This document shows, one piece after another, positions 8,344 through 17,051 of a stretch of DNA of 64,000 nt. A program made the position numbers and the translations under genes. The notes under the pieces were generated by a model that worked only from the letters and a program-made list of their open reading frames with translations, had not been told where the DNA came from and did no database searches. This DNA comes from Pseudoramibacter faecis. Its GTDB lineage: Bacteria; Bacillota; Clostridia; Eubacteriales; Eubacteriaceae. Position 1 is the first letter of the stretch; the number at the start of each line of letters is the position of its first letter. The stretch is taken from positions 1-64,000 of the forward strand of contig NZ_JAYFFI010000004.1 in the NCBI RefSeq assembly GCF_036289405.1. Reading direction: 5' to 3'.

Positions 8344-9249
8344 CTATGCCTCGTCCAAATCATCTGCGGCATCCGCTTCCGCCTGATCGTAATAAGCGGC
8401 GATGGCCTGGGTCCCGCATTCGCCCATGCCGCGGCGGCGCAATGCTTTATACATCGCCCGCACCGTTTCAAGCACCAACAGATGGGTATCTTTCGCGTCG
8501 GATTCATTGCCGGCGATGGTCAAATCCTTAATCATGTGCTTCACATAAAACCCCGGATCGTAATCTCCGGCGGCCATCTTCGGGGCCAGGTTAGCCATCT
8601 GCCAGCTGCCGGCGGCCCCGGCGCCAATGCTGCCCAGCATCTTATCGATGTCGAGTCCCATCATCTGGCCGTACTTCACCGCTTCACAGACGCCGGCCAC
8701 CGTGCCGGCAATGGCGATCTGATTGGCCATTTTTGTGTGCTGGCCGCTGCCTGGCCCGCCTTCGTAAACCACCTGACTGCCCATGATTTTCAAAAGGGGC
8801 CGCGCCTTTTCAAACGCCGCCGGATCGCCGCCCACCATGATGGACAAGGTGCCGGCCCGGGCGCCCACATCCCCGCCGGAAACCGGCGCGTCCAGCGCCA
8901 AAAGGCCTGCCAACGCCGCGTCTCTGGCGATCCGCTGGGACAAACTCGGACTCGTGGTCGTCATATCGATGAGCAGCGCTCCGGCCGGTGCCGCTTCGAT
9001 GATCCCCGAATGAGCTTCCTCACCAAAGTAAACCGACTCGACGTCTTTGGGAAAGCCCACCATCGTGATCACCACTTCAGCGTCAGCTGCCGCTTCCTCG
9101 GCCGTTTTAGCCCAGCGCGCCCCCTTCTGAATGAGCGCCTCGGCTTTTGCCTTCGTCCGATTATAAACCGTCAGATCGTGGCCTGCCGCCATCAGACGAC
9201 CAGCCATTGCCCCACCCATGACACCGGTGCCAATAAATGCTATTTTCAT
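8344..9249 (-). CDS. 3-hydroxyisobutyrate dehydrogenase-family oxidoreductase
   Basis: 301 residues. The N-terminal Rossmann fold MKIAFIGTGVMGGAMAGRL is followed by VDIMTTTSP-like sequence (DMTTTSPSLSQRIA), the catalytic region DAPVSGGDVGARAGTL and the conserved lysine in GSGQHTKMANQIAIAG. This is the beta-hydroxyacid dehydrogenase family (GarR/HIBADH/YihU-like). It probably reduces a small aldehyde acid such as tartronate semialdehyde; the substrate is not certain. The ATG at 9249 with AGGAAGTG upstream is preferred over the longer in-frame start at 9303. Confidence 0.85.
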   Translation of the reverse strand: MKIAFIGTGVMGGAMAGRLMAAGHDLTVYNRTKAKAEALIQKGARWAKTAEEAAADAEVVITMVGFPKDVESVYFGEEAHSGIIEAAPAGALLIDMTTTSPSLSQRIARDAALAGLLALDAPVSGGDVGARAGTLSIMVGGDPAAFEKARPLLKIMGSQVVYEGGPGSGQHTKMANQIAIAGTVAGVCEAVKYGQMMGLDIDKMLGSIGAGAAGSWQMANLAPKMAAGDYDPGFYVKHMIKDLTIAGNESDAKDTHLLVLETVRAMYKALRRRGMGECGTQAIAAYYDQAEADAADDLDEA

Positions 9250-9433
9250 TTGTTTCACTTCCTTATTCTTCGTAGCCATCCTAATCGCCTCGGCGATTTT
9301 CATCTGGATTTCATTGTTTCATTATTTACATTTCGCCCATTATATCCCAGCTTTCCTTAAATTAAAAGCAATTCCTGGAGAGAAAACCCTCTCATTGCAA
9401 AAGTTTTTATCTTGTGCTAAAATACAAAAAGTT

Positions 9434-9500
9434 GTTCCCATAGCTCAATTGGATAGAGCGACCGCTTCCTAAGCGGGAGACCGAGCTCACGCCTAAATTG
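9434..9500 (+). pseudogene. Truncated tRNA-Arg (CCT) without T-arm
   Basis: 5' acceptor strand GTTCCCA, intact D-arm and anticodon stem ACCGC/GCGGG around loop TTCCTAA (anticodon CCT at 9468-9470). After the variable region no GTTCGAAT T-loop, no matching TGGGAAC acceptor strand and no CCA appear. It lies 6 bases before a complete tRNA with the same anticodon. Confidence 0.65.
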
Positions 9501-9505
9501 AAGAT

Positions 9506-9582
9506 GTCCCTGTACCTCAGATGGATAGAGGGGTCGCCTCCTAAGCGAAACGCCGCGCGTTCGAATCGCGCCAGGGACGCCA
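9506..9582 (+). tRNA. tRNA-Arg (anticodon CCT)
   Basis: Cloverleaf: acceptor GTCCCTG (9506-9512) pairs with CAGGGAC (9572-9578). D-arm CCTC/GAGG. Anticodon loop CTCCTAA with CCT at 9540-9542. T-arm GCGCG-TTCGAAT-CGCGC. Discriminator G and an encoded CCA end at 9582. Confidence 0.92.
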
Positions 9583-9590
9583 GAAACAAA

Positions 9591-9617
9591 AAGAAGCTCC
9601 AAACGGAGCTTTTTTAA
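9591..9617 (+). terminator. Terminator after tRNA-Arg
   Basis: AAGCTCC-AAAC-GGAGCTT hairpin followed by a T run, nine bases after the tRNA end. Confidence 0.8.
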
Positions 9618-9659
9618 TGCCTGTTCCGCATAGAACACGGGACAGGCTTTTTGATTGTT

Positions 9660-10265
9660 TTAAATCGATGGACCGTCCTATTTTTGACTGTACACCACCA
9701 TCCCCATGGATGCTTTTCTTGATGAACGGCGTAAATATTTGAAAACCCCGCCGCCATACATGCCATTATCTGCGGTACCGTATAATTTTTCATGCCGTCG
9801 ATCATTTGCTCGTATTTCAGGCTTTCGGCATCTGTCCCATCGGTTTCATTAACAACCGCCGGGTTTTAAAATCCGGTGCACTTGAACAAAACAGCCCCCA
9901 AGTCCGGCCAAAAATAAATGGTTTCAAAAGCTGTCGCCAGATCAAAAACCGCTTCTTTAAAATCCAGAGCCGATACATCTCCCTGCTAAACCGCACAACG
10001 CCTTTCCGCCACGGCCTGCCGATTATAGGCTTCCGTCTTGCCACCGCGGCGAATAATCCACGGCCATCACCTGCGCCTGAGGATAACGTTCTAGCAGTGC
10101 GGCGGCATTGCCATCCCAGGTCATCAATAACCGTTTCCGGCGTAACGGCCGGGAAACGCTGTATTCCCCCGTCTGCCACCTTGACATGCCCGACATTTAT
10201 GCCTTTGATCACCATGCTGCCAAAAAATCTCGGGCTTTCGCGTATTGTTCATAAACCGCCCGAAT
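9660..10265 (-). pseudogene. Decayed class I SAM-dependent methyltransferase (copy B)
   Basis: Pieces of one methyltransferase occur in order but in different frames on the minus strand. They are an N-terminal MNNTRKPEIFW region near 10230, GINVGHVKVADGGIQRFPAVTPETV near 10170, then AAALLERYPQAQVMAVDYSP, a RILKPGG-like region, and a C-terminal MIDGMKNYTVPQIMACMAAGFSNIY near 9780. Several frameshifts and internal stops separate them. It starts where methyltransferase remnant A ends. Confidence 0.7.
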
Positions 10266-10284
10266 AATCCCATTTTTTGTGCTC

Positions 10285-10688
10285 TCTCATAATTCAGAAG
10301 GTTTTCAGCCACCAAATGCGGCCGAAAGCCTTTGCGCTTTTCCAGCACGACAGGCTCAAGGCCCGCCTTCCGACAAAAATCAGCTGCCTGATCCAGCCGA
10401 TAGACACGAACATCTCCATGTCCCAGCAAATTGGCCAGGGGCATCTCCGTATGATTTATCAGCCAAAGCAGGGGCCTTGCCGCGGTATAATCCCGCAAAA
10501 CAAGGCAGCCGCCGCCTCGCAGCACCCGATAAACCCGTCAAAGAAGCGCTGCGGATTGGGATAATGGTGAAAACTATTGGCGCAGATCACCGCATCAAAG
10601 GAAGGCGTCCTAAAGGGCAGGTCCTCACTGTCCCCGACGACGAACTGTGTATTGGGCAACGCCTTTTCCTGCGCGATGGCAATCATCC
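10285..10688 (-). pseudogene. Methyltransferase remnant (copy A) cut off at the CRISPR array
   Basis: Minus-strand segments MIAIAQEKALPNTQFVVGDSEDLPFRTPSFDAVICANSFHHYPNP and, after a frameshift near 10525, VLRGGGCLVLRDY...DFCRKAGLEPVVLEKRKGF form the middle and C-terminal parts of a class I SAM methyltransferase. The N-terminal half, including the glycine-rich SAM motif, is absent because the sequence meets the distal CRISPR repeat exactly at this point. Confidence 0.7.
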
Positions 10689-12194
10689 GCTTCTACTCAC
10701 ACGCCTCTTGCGAGGCGTGACCGTCGATGCCGCAAATCATGCGTTTGAAATGCGGATTTCTACTCACACGCCTCTTGCGAGGCGTGACTAACACAATCTT
10801 GTGCTAGCTCGACCTGAACATACATTTCTACTCACACGCCTCTTGCGAGGCGTGACAACCACGCTTGTTATTTCTAAAGCCATTTATATATTTCTACTCA
10901 CACGCCTCTTGCGAGGCGTGACTTGGCCGCTTTTCCCGCCGCTTTAAGGAGTCCTGCATTTCTACTCACACGCCTCTTGCGAGGCGTGACCCGTTTTAAA
11001 ACGCACGACAATTTTTCTGCCGATATTTCTACTCACACGCCTCTTGCGAGGCGTGACTCCATATTGATAGTCTCCATCGTCAATCAAACGATTTCTACTC
11101 ACACGCCTCTTGCGAGGCGTGACGAACACAAAACAAAATTGACAGCCGTCACGCCGAATTTCTACTCACACGCCTCTTGCGAGGCGTGACCTAAATCATT
11201 CAGGAAAAAATCATTATCAATAAATTTCTACTCACACGCCTCTTGCGAGGCGTGACGCTGCGTTCTATGCAAGGTTCTGTCAGTATCACAATTTCTACTC
11301 ACACGCCTCTTGCGAGGCGTGACGATTCAGGCGGTTGCGGATGAAAAAGGCATTTTAAATTTCTACTCACACGCCTCTTGCGAGGCGTGACGGGCGGCGG
11401 TTGAGCATTTTCAGCCGTTGCCTCATTTCTACTCACACGCCTCTTGCGAGGCGTGACCGCCAACAGATTCAGCGCGATGCCGACGCCTTGATTTCTACTC
11501 ACACGCCTCTTGCGAGGCGTGACGGATTCCAGATATTACCGTGCCCCTTCATCTTGTATTTCTACTCACACGCCTCTTGCGAGGCGTGACTGTAACGGCA
11601 TCGGGAAAGATAGAAGCAATAAAATTTCTACTCACACGCCTCTTGCGAGGCGTGACATATGTTCAACAGGGGACATATGCCCATATCCAGAATTTCTACT
11701 CACACGCCTCTTGCGAGGCGTGACAAGAGTAAACTTTTCGCCGTCCTTTAAAACCATATTTCTACTCACACGCCTCTTGCGAGGCGTGACAAAATCAGAA
11801 TGGGGATAGAAACGAACGTTAATATTTCTACTCACACGCCTCTTGCGAGGCGTGACAATTAACTTTTACCCCTTTTCTCATGGCTTTTGGATTTCTACTC
11901 ACACGCCTCTTGCGAGGCGTGACTTGTTGGCGTTCATCAGGGAATGCCGATGAACAAAATTTCTACTCACACGCCTCTTGCGAGGCGTGACTTTGTGTTG
12001 GGGTTGGTTGGAAGTTGGCCGTTGGCATTTCTACTCACACGCCTCTTGCGAGGCGTGACTGCATTGGTTTACATTTAATCTATCCCGCCAAACATTTCTA
12101 CTCACACGCCTCTTGCGAGGCGTGACACGCGCATATCGTTCCGGGTGACGGATAAAATCGCATTTCTACTCACACGCCTCTTGCGAGGCGTGAC
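10689..12194 (-). CRISPR. Type I-C CRISPR array, 23 repeats and 22 spacers
   Basis: A 33-base repeat occurs 23 times, first leader-proximal copy at 12162-12194 and last at 10689-10721. Spacers are 33-35 bases. Read on the minus strand, the repeat opens GTCACGCCTCGCAAGAGGCG and ends TGTGAGTAGAAAT. It folds into an 8-bp stem CACGCCTC/GAGGCGTG closed by a GCAA tetraloop, leaving an 11-base 3' end TGAGTAGAAAT, as expected for a type I-C 5' handle. Repeats look identical except the distal copy, whose last two bases are GC instead of AT. All spacers look different from each other. Confidence 0.98.
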
Positions 12195-12342
12195 GGCGAC
12201 AAATAGTAGTATTTTAACTATCTGCCTCCTATATATTGTGCTTTTATTCTTTGTTACTTCAATTTACAATCGATAATCAGACTTTTAGATCCCAAGAATC
12301 GGCGAACCTTCCGCTATTTTCCCATCATCAGGGGTTCGCCTG
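12195..12342 (-). promoter_or_regulatory. CRISPR leader
   Basis: A 148-base AT-rich stretch between cas2 and the first repeat, where the array promoter and integration signals are expected. It contains an 8-bp inverted repeat GGCGAACC (12301-12308) / GGTTCGCC (12333-12340) with a 24-base loop. Confidence 0.7.
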
Positions 12343-12633
12343 TTAAACAATCATCACCCCCTCTGGATCGTATGTCGCTTTTGCTCCAATATGTTCCACC
12401 CGCTTTTGCCAATGATTGCCCAAATAATAAAATCGCAAACTGTCCTGTTCCTGGTTGATGAGTCGAATAAGCTGATCTTTCAATTTCATAAATGCAGAAT
12501 AATCCAAATCAGCTTCAAATACAGAATTTTGCACACGCTGTGCATGATCCTGACAGGTTTTTGCCACCTTGCGCAATCGTGTTTTACCACTGGCGTCCGC
12601 TGTTGCCACATCATAACTGATTAAAACCATCAT
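12343..12633 (-). CDS. cas2: CRISPR-associated protein Cas2 (type I-C)
   Basis: 96 residues. Begins MMVLISYDVATADASGKTRL with the ferredoxin-like fold and catalytic Asp of Cas2, then LRKVAKTCQDHAQRVQNSVFEADL, which is typical of the subtype I-C branch. With Cas1 it forms the spacer integration complex. The ATG at 12633 is chosen because AGGTG lies 6 bases upstream; earlier and later in-frame starts are possible. It ends next to the leader. Confidence 0.96.
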   Translation of the reverse strand: MMVLISYDVATADASGKTRLRKVAKTCQDHAQRVQNSVFEADLDYSAFMKLKDQLIRLINQEQDSLRFYYLGNHWQKRVEHIGAKATYDPEGVMIV

Positions 12634-12665
12634 CCCAATCACCTAATTTCTTATCAGCTTGTTGG

Positions 12666-13688
12666 CTATTTTGCCAAAAAACAAGGATAATCCCTCAAAT
12701 CACCACGAATATATTTTGCCAATAAGTTCGCCTGAACATAGGGCAGCAATCCAAATTGAATTTTCTGCTTCAAGAAAGGATGCTGCATGGTGGTTCTTTT
12801 CTTTTCCTGCCATTTTGTCAAAACTTTTTTACGTCCGTCGTCGTTGAGCCAAACAGCTCCGGAAATTTGTCGTTCAAAATCTTTTTCTCCGACAATTTTC
12901 AAATTCACCATAGTCAGCACAAATCTCTCAACAATGCATCGTGCCTCTTCCACCAAATCACAGGCTAATGATGCCCTTCCGCTTCGCAAAGTATGATAAT
13001 AGCCAATCGCACTGTCCAGGCCGACCGATTCTAATGCCGCCGCATATTCGGTTGTTGCCAGGGTATAAACAAAAGACAGCAATGCGTTGATTGGATCCAA
13101 CGGCGGGCGCTTATTCCGGTATTGAAACACAAACGGAACGCTTTCGTTGGTAATCAGTTGCCCGAAAACCGAAAAATACGCATGCGCGCAATGGCCTTCC
13201 ACTCCCAGCAACATCTCTGGACTGTTTGCCGCATAGGCCGAATCAATTCCCTCTTTTAAAATGGCCACTGTTTTTTGCAGTGCGTCGGATTGCCGCAAAT
13301 GAGCATTATCATGCTGTGTCCGTTTAATGACTTTGATAGAATTGGCAAATTTAGCCGCCATCGCATGTTGAGCAAGCATCAGCGACCGAACGCGGAAGCA
13401 GTCGATTTGCGCGACCCGAAGAAAGACGTTGCCTTTCGTCTCTCCCGACAGTTTGGCCTGAAATTTCCCTCGCGGAGAAATGAAACTGATGGGAATTTTT
13501 CGCGATACACAAGCCCCCATTAAAGCCGGAGAACAACCGATATAAGCAAAAGACACAATCGCTTCGATATTGTCAAAGGGAACACGAAACACTTGTTTGC
13601 CCTTAATGCGGCAAACGATATTCCCGCCATCCAGTTCAAGATAGGCCTGTTCATTGGTGACATACAAGGTATTGAGCAGCTTTCTCAT
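12666..13688 (-). CDS. cas1: CRISPR-associated integrase Cas1 (type I-C)
   Basis: 340 residues. Catalytic residues are visible: Glu164 in LGVEGHCAHAYF, His232 in SAIGYYHTLRSGRASLACDL and Glu247/248 in LVEEARCIVERF. The N-terminal beta-rich part contains MRKLLNTLYVTNEQAYLELDGG and the PISFISPRGKFQAKL segment of the family. It integrates new spacers with Cas2. The start codon overlaps the cas4 stop by four bases, indicating translational coupling. Confidence 0.97.
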   Translation of the reverse strand: MRKLLNTLYVTNEQAYLELDGGNIVCRIKGKQVFRVPFDNIEAIVSFAYIGCSPALMGACVSRKIPISFISPRGKFQAKLSGETKGNVFLRVAQIDCFRVRSLMLAQHAMAAKFANSIKVIKRTQHDNAHLRQSDALQKTVAILKEGIDSAYAANSPEMLLGVEGHCAHAYFSVFGQLITNESVPFVFQYRNKRPPLDPINALLSFVYTLATTEYAAALESVGLDSAIGYYHTLRSGRASLACDLVEEARCIVERFVLTMVNLKIVGEKDFERQISGAVWLNDDGRKKVLTKWQEKKRTTMQHPFLKQKIQFGLLPYVQANLLAKYIRGDLRDYPCFLAK

Positions 13689-14350
13689 GCTTCCTCCTCA
13701 GCCGTCAATTGATGAATCTCCCGCCGAAGATCCCAACGCCGTTTCCGGGTGCCCGGCAGGCAAATATCTTTAATCGAGCACCCACTGCAAAATTGTTTAT
13801 CGCGAATCGGCGGAATATCTCCCGTTGTCAAATGTTGACGGATCGCTGCCAGAATCTCCTGCATTTTTCGTTCATACGCATCATAGTGCTCCCGAATCGG
13901 CAATGAAACGCGTCGCTTGCTGTCCGCGTAATAAATCACCGCATCGCAATCCGTTTGGAAAATCGCATCCACGCAAACCTTTTGCGCGAACACCTGCATC
14001 ATGTCCTCAGGATGGTAATCCTTGTCCTTCGGCTGATGCGGCTTGTATTCCACAATGGTTATTGGTTTGCCGATTAAATCCTCAAGATTTTTAGCGCAAG
14101 CAGAAATTTCCAAACAATCGGCATAACCATAAATTCCCCAGCCATCGTGATATAAGGGCACCGATGTGAACACGTGTTTATTTTTTGCCGTATAGCTGCT
14201 CTTGGCGTCATGCACCCGCTGGTGAATCAAATTAGCCCTGGTCACATAATAATTTTCCGACCAGACTTTATCAATTTCCAAAAGCCCCCAACGATGCGGA
14301 CAATACAAATAGTGCTGCAGTGATCGAATTGAGATACTTTCCTCATTCAT
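13685..14350 (-). CDS. cas4: CRISPR-associated exonuclease Cas4
   Basis: 221 residues. RecB-type nuclease motifs: Asp78 (YADCLEI), Glu101 and Lys103 (IVEYKPHQPKDKDY). The four iron-sulfur cysteines are Cys17 (YCPHRW) and Cys188, Cys191, Cys197 (CSGCSIKDIC). In type I-C it selects PAM-proximal prespacer ends and works with Cas1. Overlaps cas1. Confidence 0.95.
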   Translation of the reverse strand: MNEESISIRSLQHYLYCPHRWGLLEIDKVWSENYYVTRANLIHQRVHDAKSSYTAKNKHVFTSVPLYHDGWGIYGYADCLEISACAKNLEDLIGKPITIVEYKPHQPKDKDYHPEDMMQVFAQKVCVDAIFQTDCDAVIYYADSKRRVSLPIREHYDAYERKMQEILAAIRQHLTTGDIPPIRDKQFCSGCSIKDICLPGTRKRRWDLRREIHQLTAEEEA

Positions 14351-14354
14351 CGGT

Positions 14355-15218
14355 TTAATAAACGGTCATTCGGACTCCCTCCAGCATCGTTTCGTCTATG
14401 GTGATGGTATAATCCGAAAACTTTCTCGGCGGCTGATCGGTATTTTTTTCGATGGTTACTTTATCGAAAAGCTGCCACGACGGCGCATTGCCCAGCACTG
14501 AGTCATGTTCGAATACAATTAAACGCCGCATGCGCATCTCCTCGCGCGCCGCACTGTGATCAAGCTCAAACATATTCATCAGCGCCTCCCAAAGCAATGC
14601 AACATCCGCTTCGGAAAGATCTGTCACCTTATTGGCCAGCGCGGCAGAGATATGACCTTGTGCCATATAAAGGCCATAGGGGATGATGCTCTTATTGCCC
14701 ATTTCGCCGCCGCCGGATTCCTGAAGCTTGGTCTCGTCGGTTCTGGCCTGTCTTGTGATGGTTAAATCCATCACCTGAACCGGCGACAGACTTTTAGCAA
14801 AGCTGATCTGAACCGGCCCTCGGACAATCCCGCAGGAGTTGTCCCCCGTTGACATCACCGCACCGAACGCGCGCACATCAAAATAATGCTTGCACATATA
14901 ATCCCGAGCTTTCAGCACGTCCGGCGCCGTCTTGCTCTTTTTCTTTTTTCCGGTTTCTAATCCCAGCGTCTCATATGCCTCCGTAAAACGGGTATTGAGC
15001 GCCTTGTCCGGTTTAATCAAAATGTTATAGCCCGGCTCGCCTTCTTTCACGACATCCACATAATTCCGGATCTTGCGCTTCAAACAAACATCGGTGATAA
15101 AACCAATATTGGTTTCTGCATCAACCCGCGGACTGTTGCCGGCGTCCGGATCTCCGTTGGGGTTGCCGTTTTCCACGTCAAAAATCATCATAAAGTCATA
15201 GCGATGTTTTAAAGCCAT
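14355..15218 (-). CDS. cas7: Cascade backbone protein Cas7 (Csd2, type I-C)
   Basis: 287 residues. Begins MALKHRYDFMMIFDVENGNPNGDPDAGNSPR, the signature of the Csd2/Csh2 family, followed by DVRAFGAVMSTG and the GPVQISFAKSLSPV region. Multiple copies coat the crRNA spacer in the interference complex. Four bases separate it from cas4. Confidence 0.97.
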   Translation of the reverse strand: MALKHRYDFMMIFDVENGNPNGDPDAGNSPRVDAETNIGFITDVCLKRKIRNYVDVVKEGEPGYNILIKPDKALNTRFTEAYETLGLETGKKKKSKTAPDVLKARDYMCKHYFDVRAFGAVMSTGDNSCGIVRGPVQISFAKSLSPVQVMDLTITRQARTDETKLQESGGGEMGNKSIIPYGLYMAQGHISAALANKVTDLSEADVALLWEALMNMFELDHSAAREEMRMRRLIVFEHDSVLGNAPSWQLFDKVTIEKNTDQPPRKFSDYTITIDETMLEGVRMTVY

Positions 15219-15248
15219 TGTTCTTCTCTCCTTCGTGTTCTTAGAAAT

Positions 15249-15605
15249 CTATTGCCGCTTTTCATACAATTTAGCGTTCTGATGATAATAACCGATCATA
15301 AATTTCCCCTGATCCTGCAGGCTTTGTGTCTTGGGAAATTCCCCGCTGATCAGCGCGATAATTTCTGTCATTATCCGCTGATAATAAATGCGTGAACCCT
15401 CACCGAGCTTTTTCAAATGACTTTGACTCAGCTTAATCAATTTTGGAAAAACCATCGCAGGATTTGACGATGCCGATGCAAAATACGCATCTTTAATGGT
15501 GCGGTTCAGTTTGCCGCCGCTGGCATCTTGCTGAATTTTTTCTAATACCGCAAAAAATCTGCCGCAGACATAAGCCGGACTGCTGTTGGTCACATCTAAT
15601 GCCAC
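15249..15605 (-). CDS. cas11c: Internally initiated small subunit Cas11c (within cas8c)
   Basis: In type I-C systems the small subunit is made from an internal start in cas8c. Here a strong GGGGAGG site lies eight bases before an in-frame GTG at 15605. The 118-residue product begins at ALDVTNSSPAYVCGRFFAVL and ends IGYYHQNAKLYEKRQ. Length and start point match known Cas11c. The call rests on the visible ribosome binding site plus family knowledge. Confidence 0.75.
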   Translation of the reverse strand: MALDVTNSSPAYVCGRFFAVLEKIQQDASGGKLNRTIKDAYFASASSNPAMVFPKLIKLSQSHLKKLGEGSRIYYQRIMTEIIALISGEFPKTQSLQDQGKFMIGYYHQNAKLYEKRQ

Positions 15606-17051
15606 TTGAAGTGCCTCCCCATTCTTCTCGTTATTCATACGCATCCGCCGATTAATGCAGGCTTTGATCATCGCTGCCCGCGTATGGCTCACTTGCCGTT
15701 CTGTCTTTACCCGCCGAACCATCGTTGCCAAAAGATTTTCCGGATAAGGCGTTCCCTTGACGATCGCATCAAAAAGTTTTGCGACCAAAGCCGGCGAAGG
15801 CTGAGCCTGTGTGCTCTTTTCCGGAACCATGGCCCGGGCAATTCGCCATAATGGAATCAATTGCCTTTCATGCCCTATTTGAAGATCTGCCTGATGCCTG
15901 GCCGCATACGCTAACATCTGCCCAGTGGCTTGCCGCTCAATAAATTTGATTGACAGCCGGCTGGCGTTCGGCTTGATCCCAACGATATAAAACAGAACAC
16001 GTGGATCGATCCCCGCATTGTGGCTTAGCCTTTCGCCGGAAACAATCCCTTCCCGCAAATCCGCGAACAATTGATCGATCACAGCGTCTGCTTTTTCCGG
16101 GCTCATGCGCGCTGCCTCCGCGTTGATCAAAAGCGTCATCAGATCCACCGGGCGGTCATCTTCAGACATCGCCCAAAACAAAACCGATGTTTCACCGATG
16201 GTTATTTTGTGACTCGAATCCGCCGTCAGGTAATTCAGTGCCGCCGTGTAGCGTTTCATGGTTTGTTCGCCAATGTTGCTGTTAAAGGACTGCTTGTTGC
16301 CATAGGACTCTTCCGAGGCATTATTAAAACCGACTAGAACTGTTCCGGACATCTGGCCTCCGGCAATGTGCTTGATTTTGTCATGGATTCTCGCCAGCAC
16401 CTGCTCCTCGCCGTCAACGGCATCTTTGCCCATCGTCGCATTCGTCTTTGGCGCTTGACGCATTTGTTCCCATTTTGCAATCATCAACGGATCCTTTTGC
16501 AGCGTGTGAATCGGGTCGCTGGCAAGACAAAAATCAAAACGCGATTGATTAAATGCTTTTGCAATCCCCAAAAGTGCCGGGTTTTGAATTTCCTTTTCGG
16601 GTTGCCAGCTTTGAAGAAACGCACGATAAGCATTAATCACCGGCGAATCCAGCCCGTCGATCATATCAAGATTCATCTTGACAAACGCATCGTGGGACTT
16701 TTGTTCTTTGTCCGAGATTTTGCCGTTTTTCTTTTGTGGCCTCGAGGTGAATTGCTCATTTGCTTTATCGTAGGCCAATCCAAAAATGTAAGCGGGTCGA
16801 TAATCCAAAATAATGGCTTTAACAGCAGATGCCGTCGGCATATCGGGAAACGATCTGCCCGGAGTAACAACGCGCTTTTTCTTGCTATTCGCAATAACCT
16901 CCTCCCGACGGTTGTCGACAATCCGATCAATTTTGCCGTCCGGCGTCAAACAAATCGTATGTGTGATTTCAATTTCCGTGTATCCCGGTTTTGGCAATTT
17001 TCCCGCTTTGATGAGTAATTGATAATAATCACATAGCGCATTGATCAGCAT
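15249..17051 (-). CDS. cas8c: Cascade large subunit Cas8c (Csd1)
   Basis: 600 residues, the normal Csd1 length. Recognises the PAM and holds the Cas5c end of Cascade. Family segments: LINALCDYYQLL at the N-terminus, ILDYRPAYIFGLAY, FWAMSEDD near residue 295, and the C-terminal GRFFAVLEKIQQDA...DQGKFMIGYYHQ. Its ATG overlaps the cas5c end by seven bases. The last 118 codons are probably also translated separately as Cas11c. Confidence 0.97.
   Translation of the reverse strand: MLINALCDYYQLLIKAGKLPKPGYTEIEITHTICLTPDGKIDRIVDNRREEVIANSKKKRVVTPGRSFPDMPTASAVKAIILDYRPAYIFGLAYDKANEQFTSRPQKKNGKISDKEQKSHDAFVKMNLDMIDGLDSPVINAYRAFLQSWQPEKEIQNPALLGIAKAFNQSRFDFCLASDPIHTLQKDPLMIAKWEQMRQAPKTNATMGKDAVDGEEQVLARIHDKIKHIAGGQMSGTVLVGFNNASEESYGNKQSFNSNIGEQTMKRYTAALNYLTADSSHKITIGETSVLFWAMSEDDRPVDLMTLLINAEAARMSPEKADAVIDQLFADLREGIVSGERLSHNAGIDPRVLFYIVGIKPNASRLSIKFIERQATGQMLAYAARHQADLQIGHERQLIPLWRIARAMVPEKSTQAQPSPALVAKLFDAIVKGTPYPENLLATMVRRVKTERQVSHTRAAMIKACINRRMRMNNEKNGEALQVALDVTNSSPAYVCGRFFAVLEKIQQDASGGKLNRTIKDAYFASASSNPAMVFPKLIKLSQSHLKKLGEGSRIYYQRIMTEIIALISGEFPKTQSLQDQGKFMIGYYHQNAKLYEKRQ

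Noticed and set aside
9817..10215. 132-codon minus-strand frame as an intact gene
   Set aside because: Only its first third matches the methyltransferase family; the rest is out of frame, so it was merged into the pseudogene.
12659..12847. Small frames on the plus strand within cas1-cas8c
   Set aside because: Shadows of cas genes; none has a ribosome site or family motif. No anti-CRISPR-like gene could be supported.
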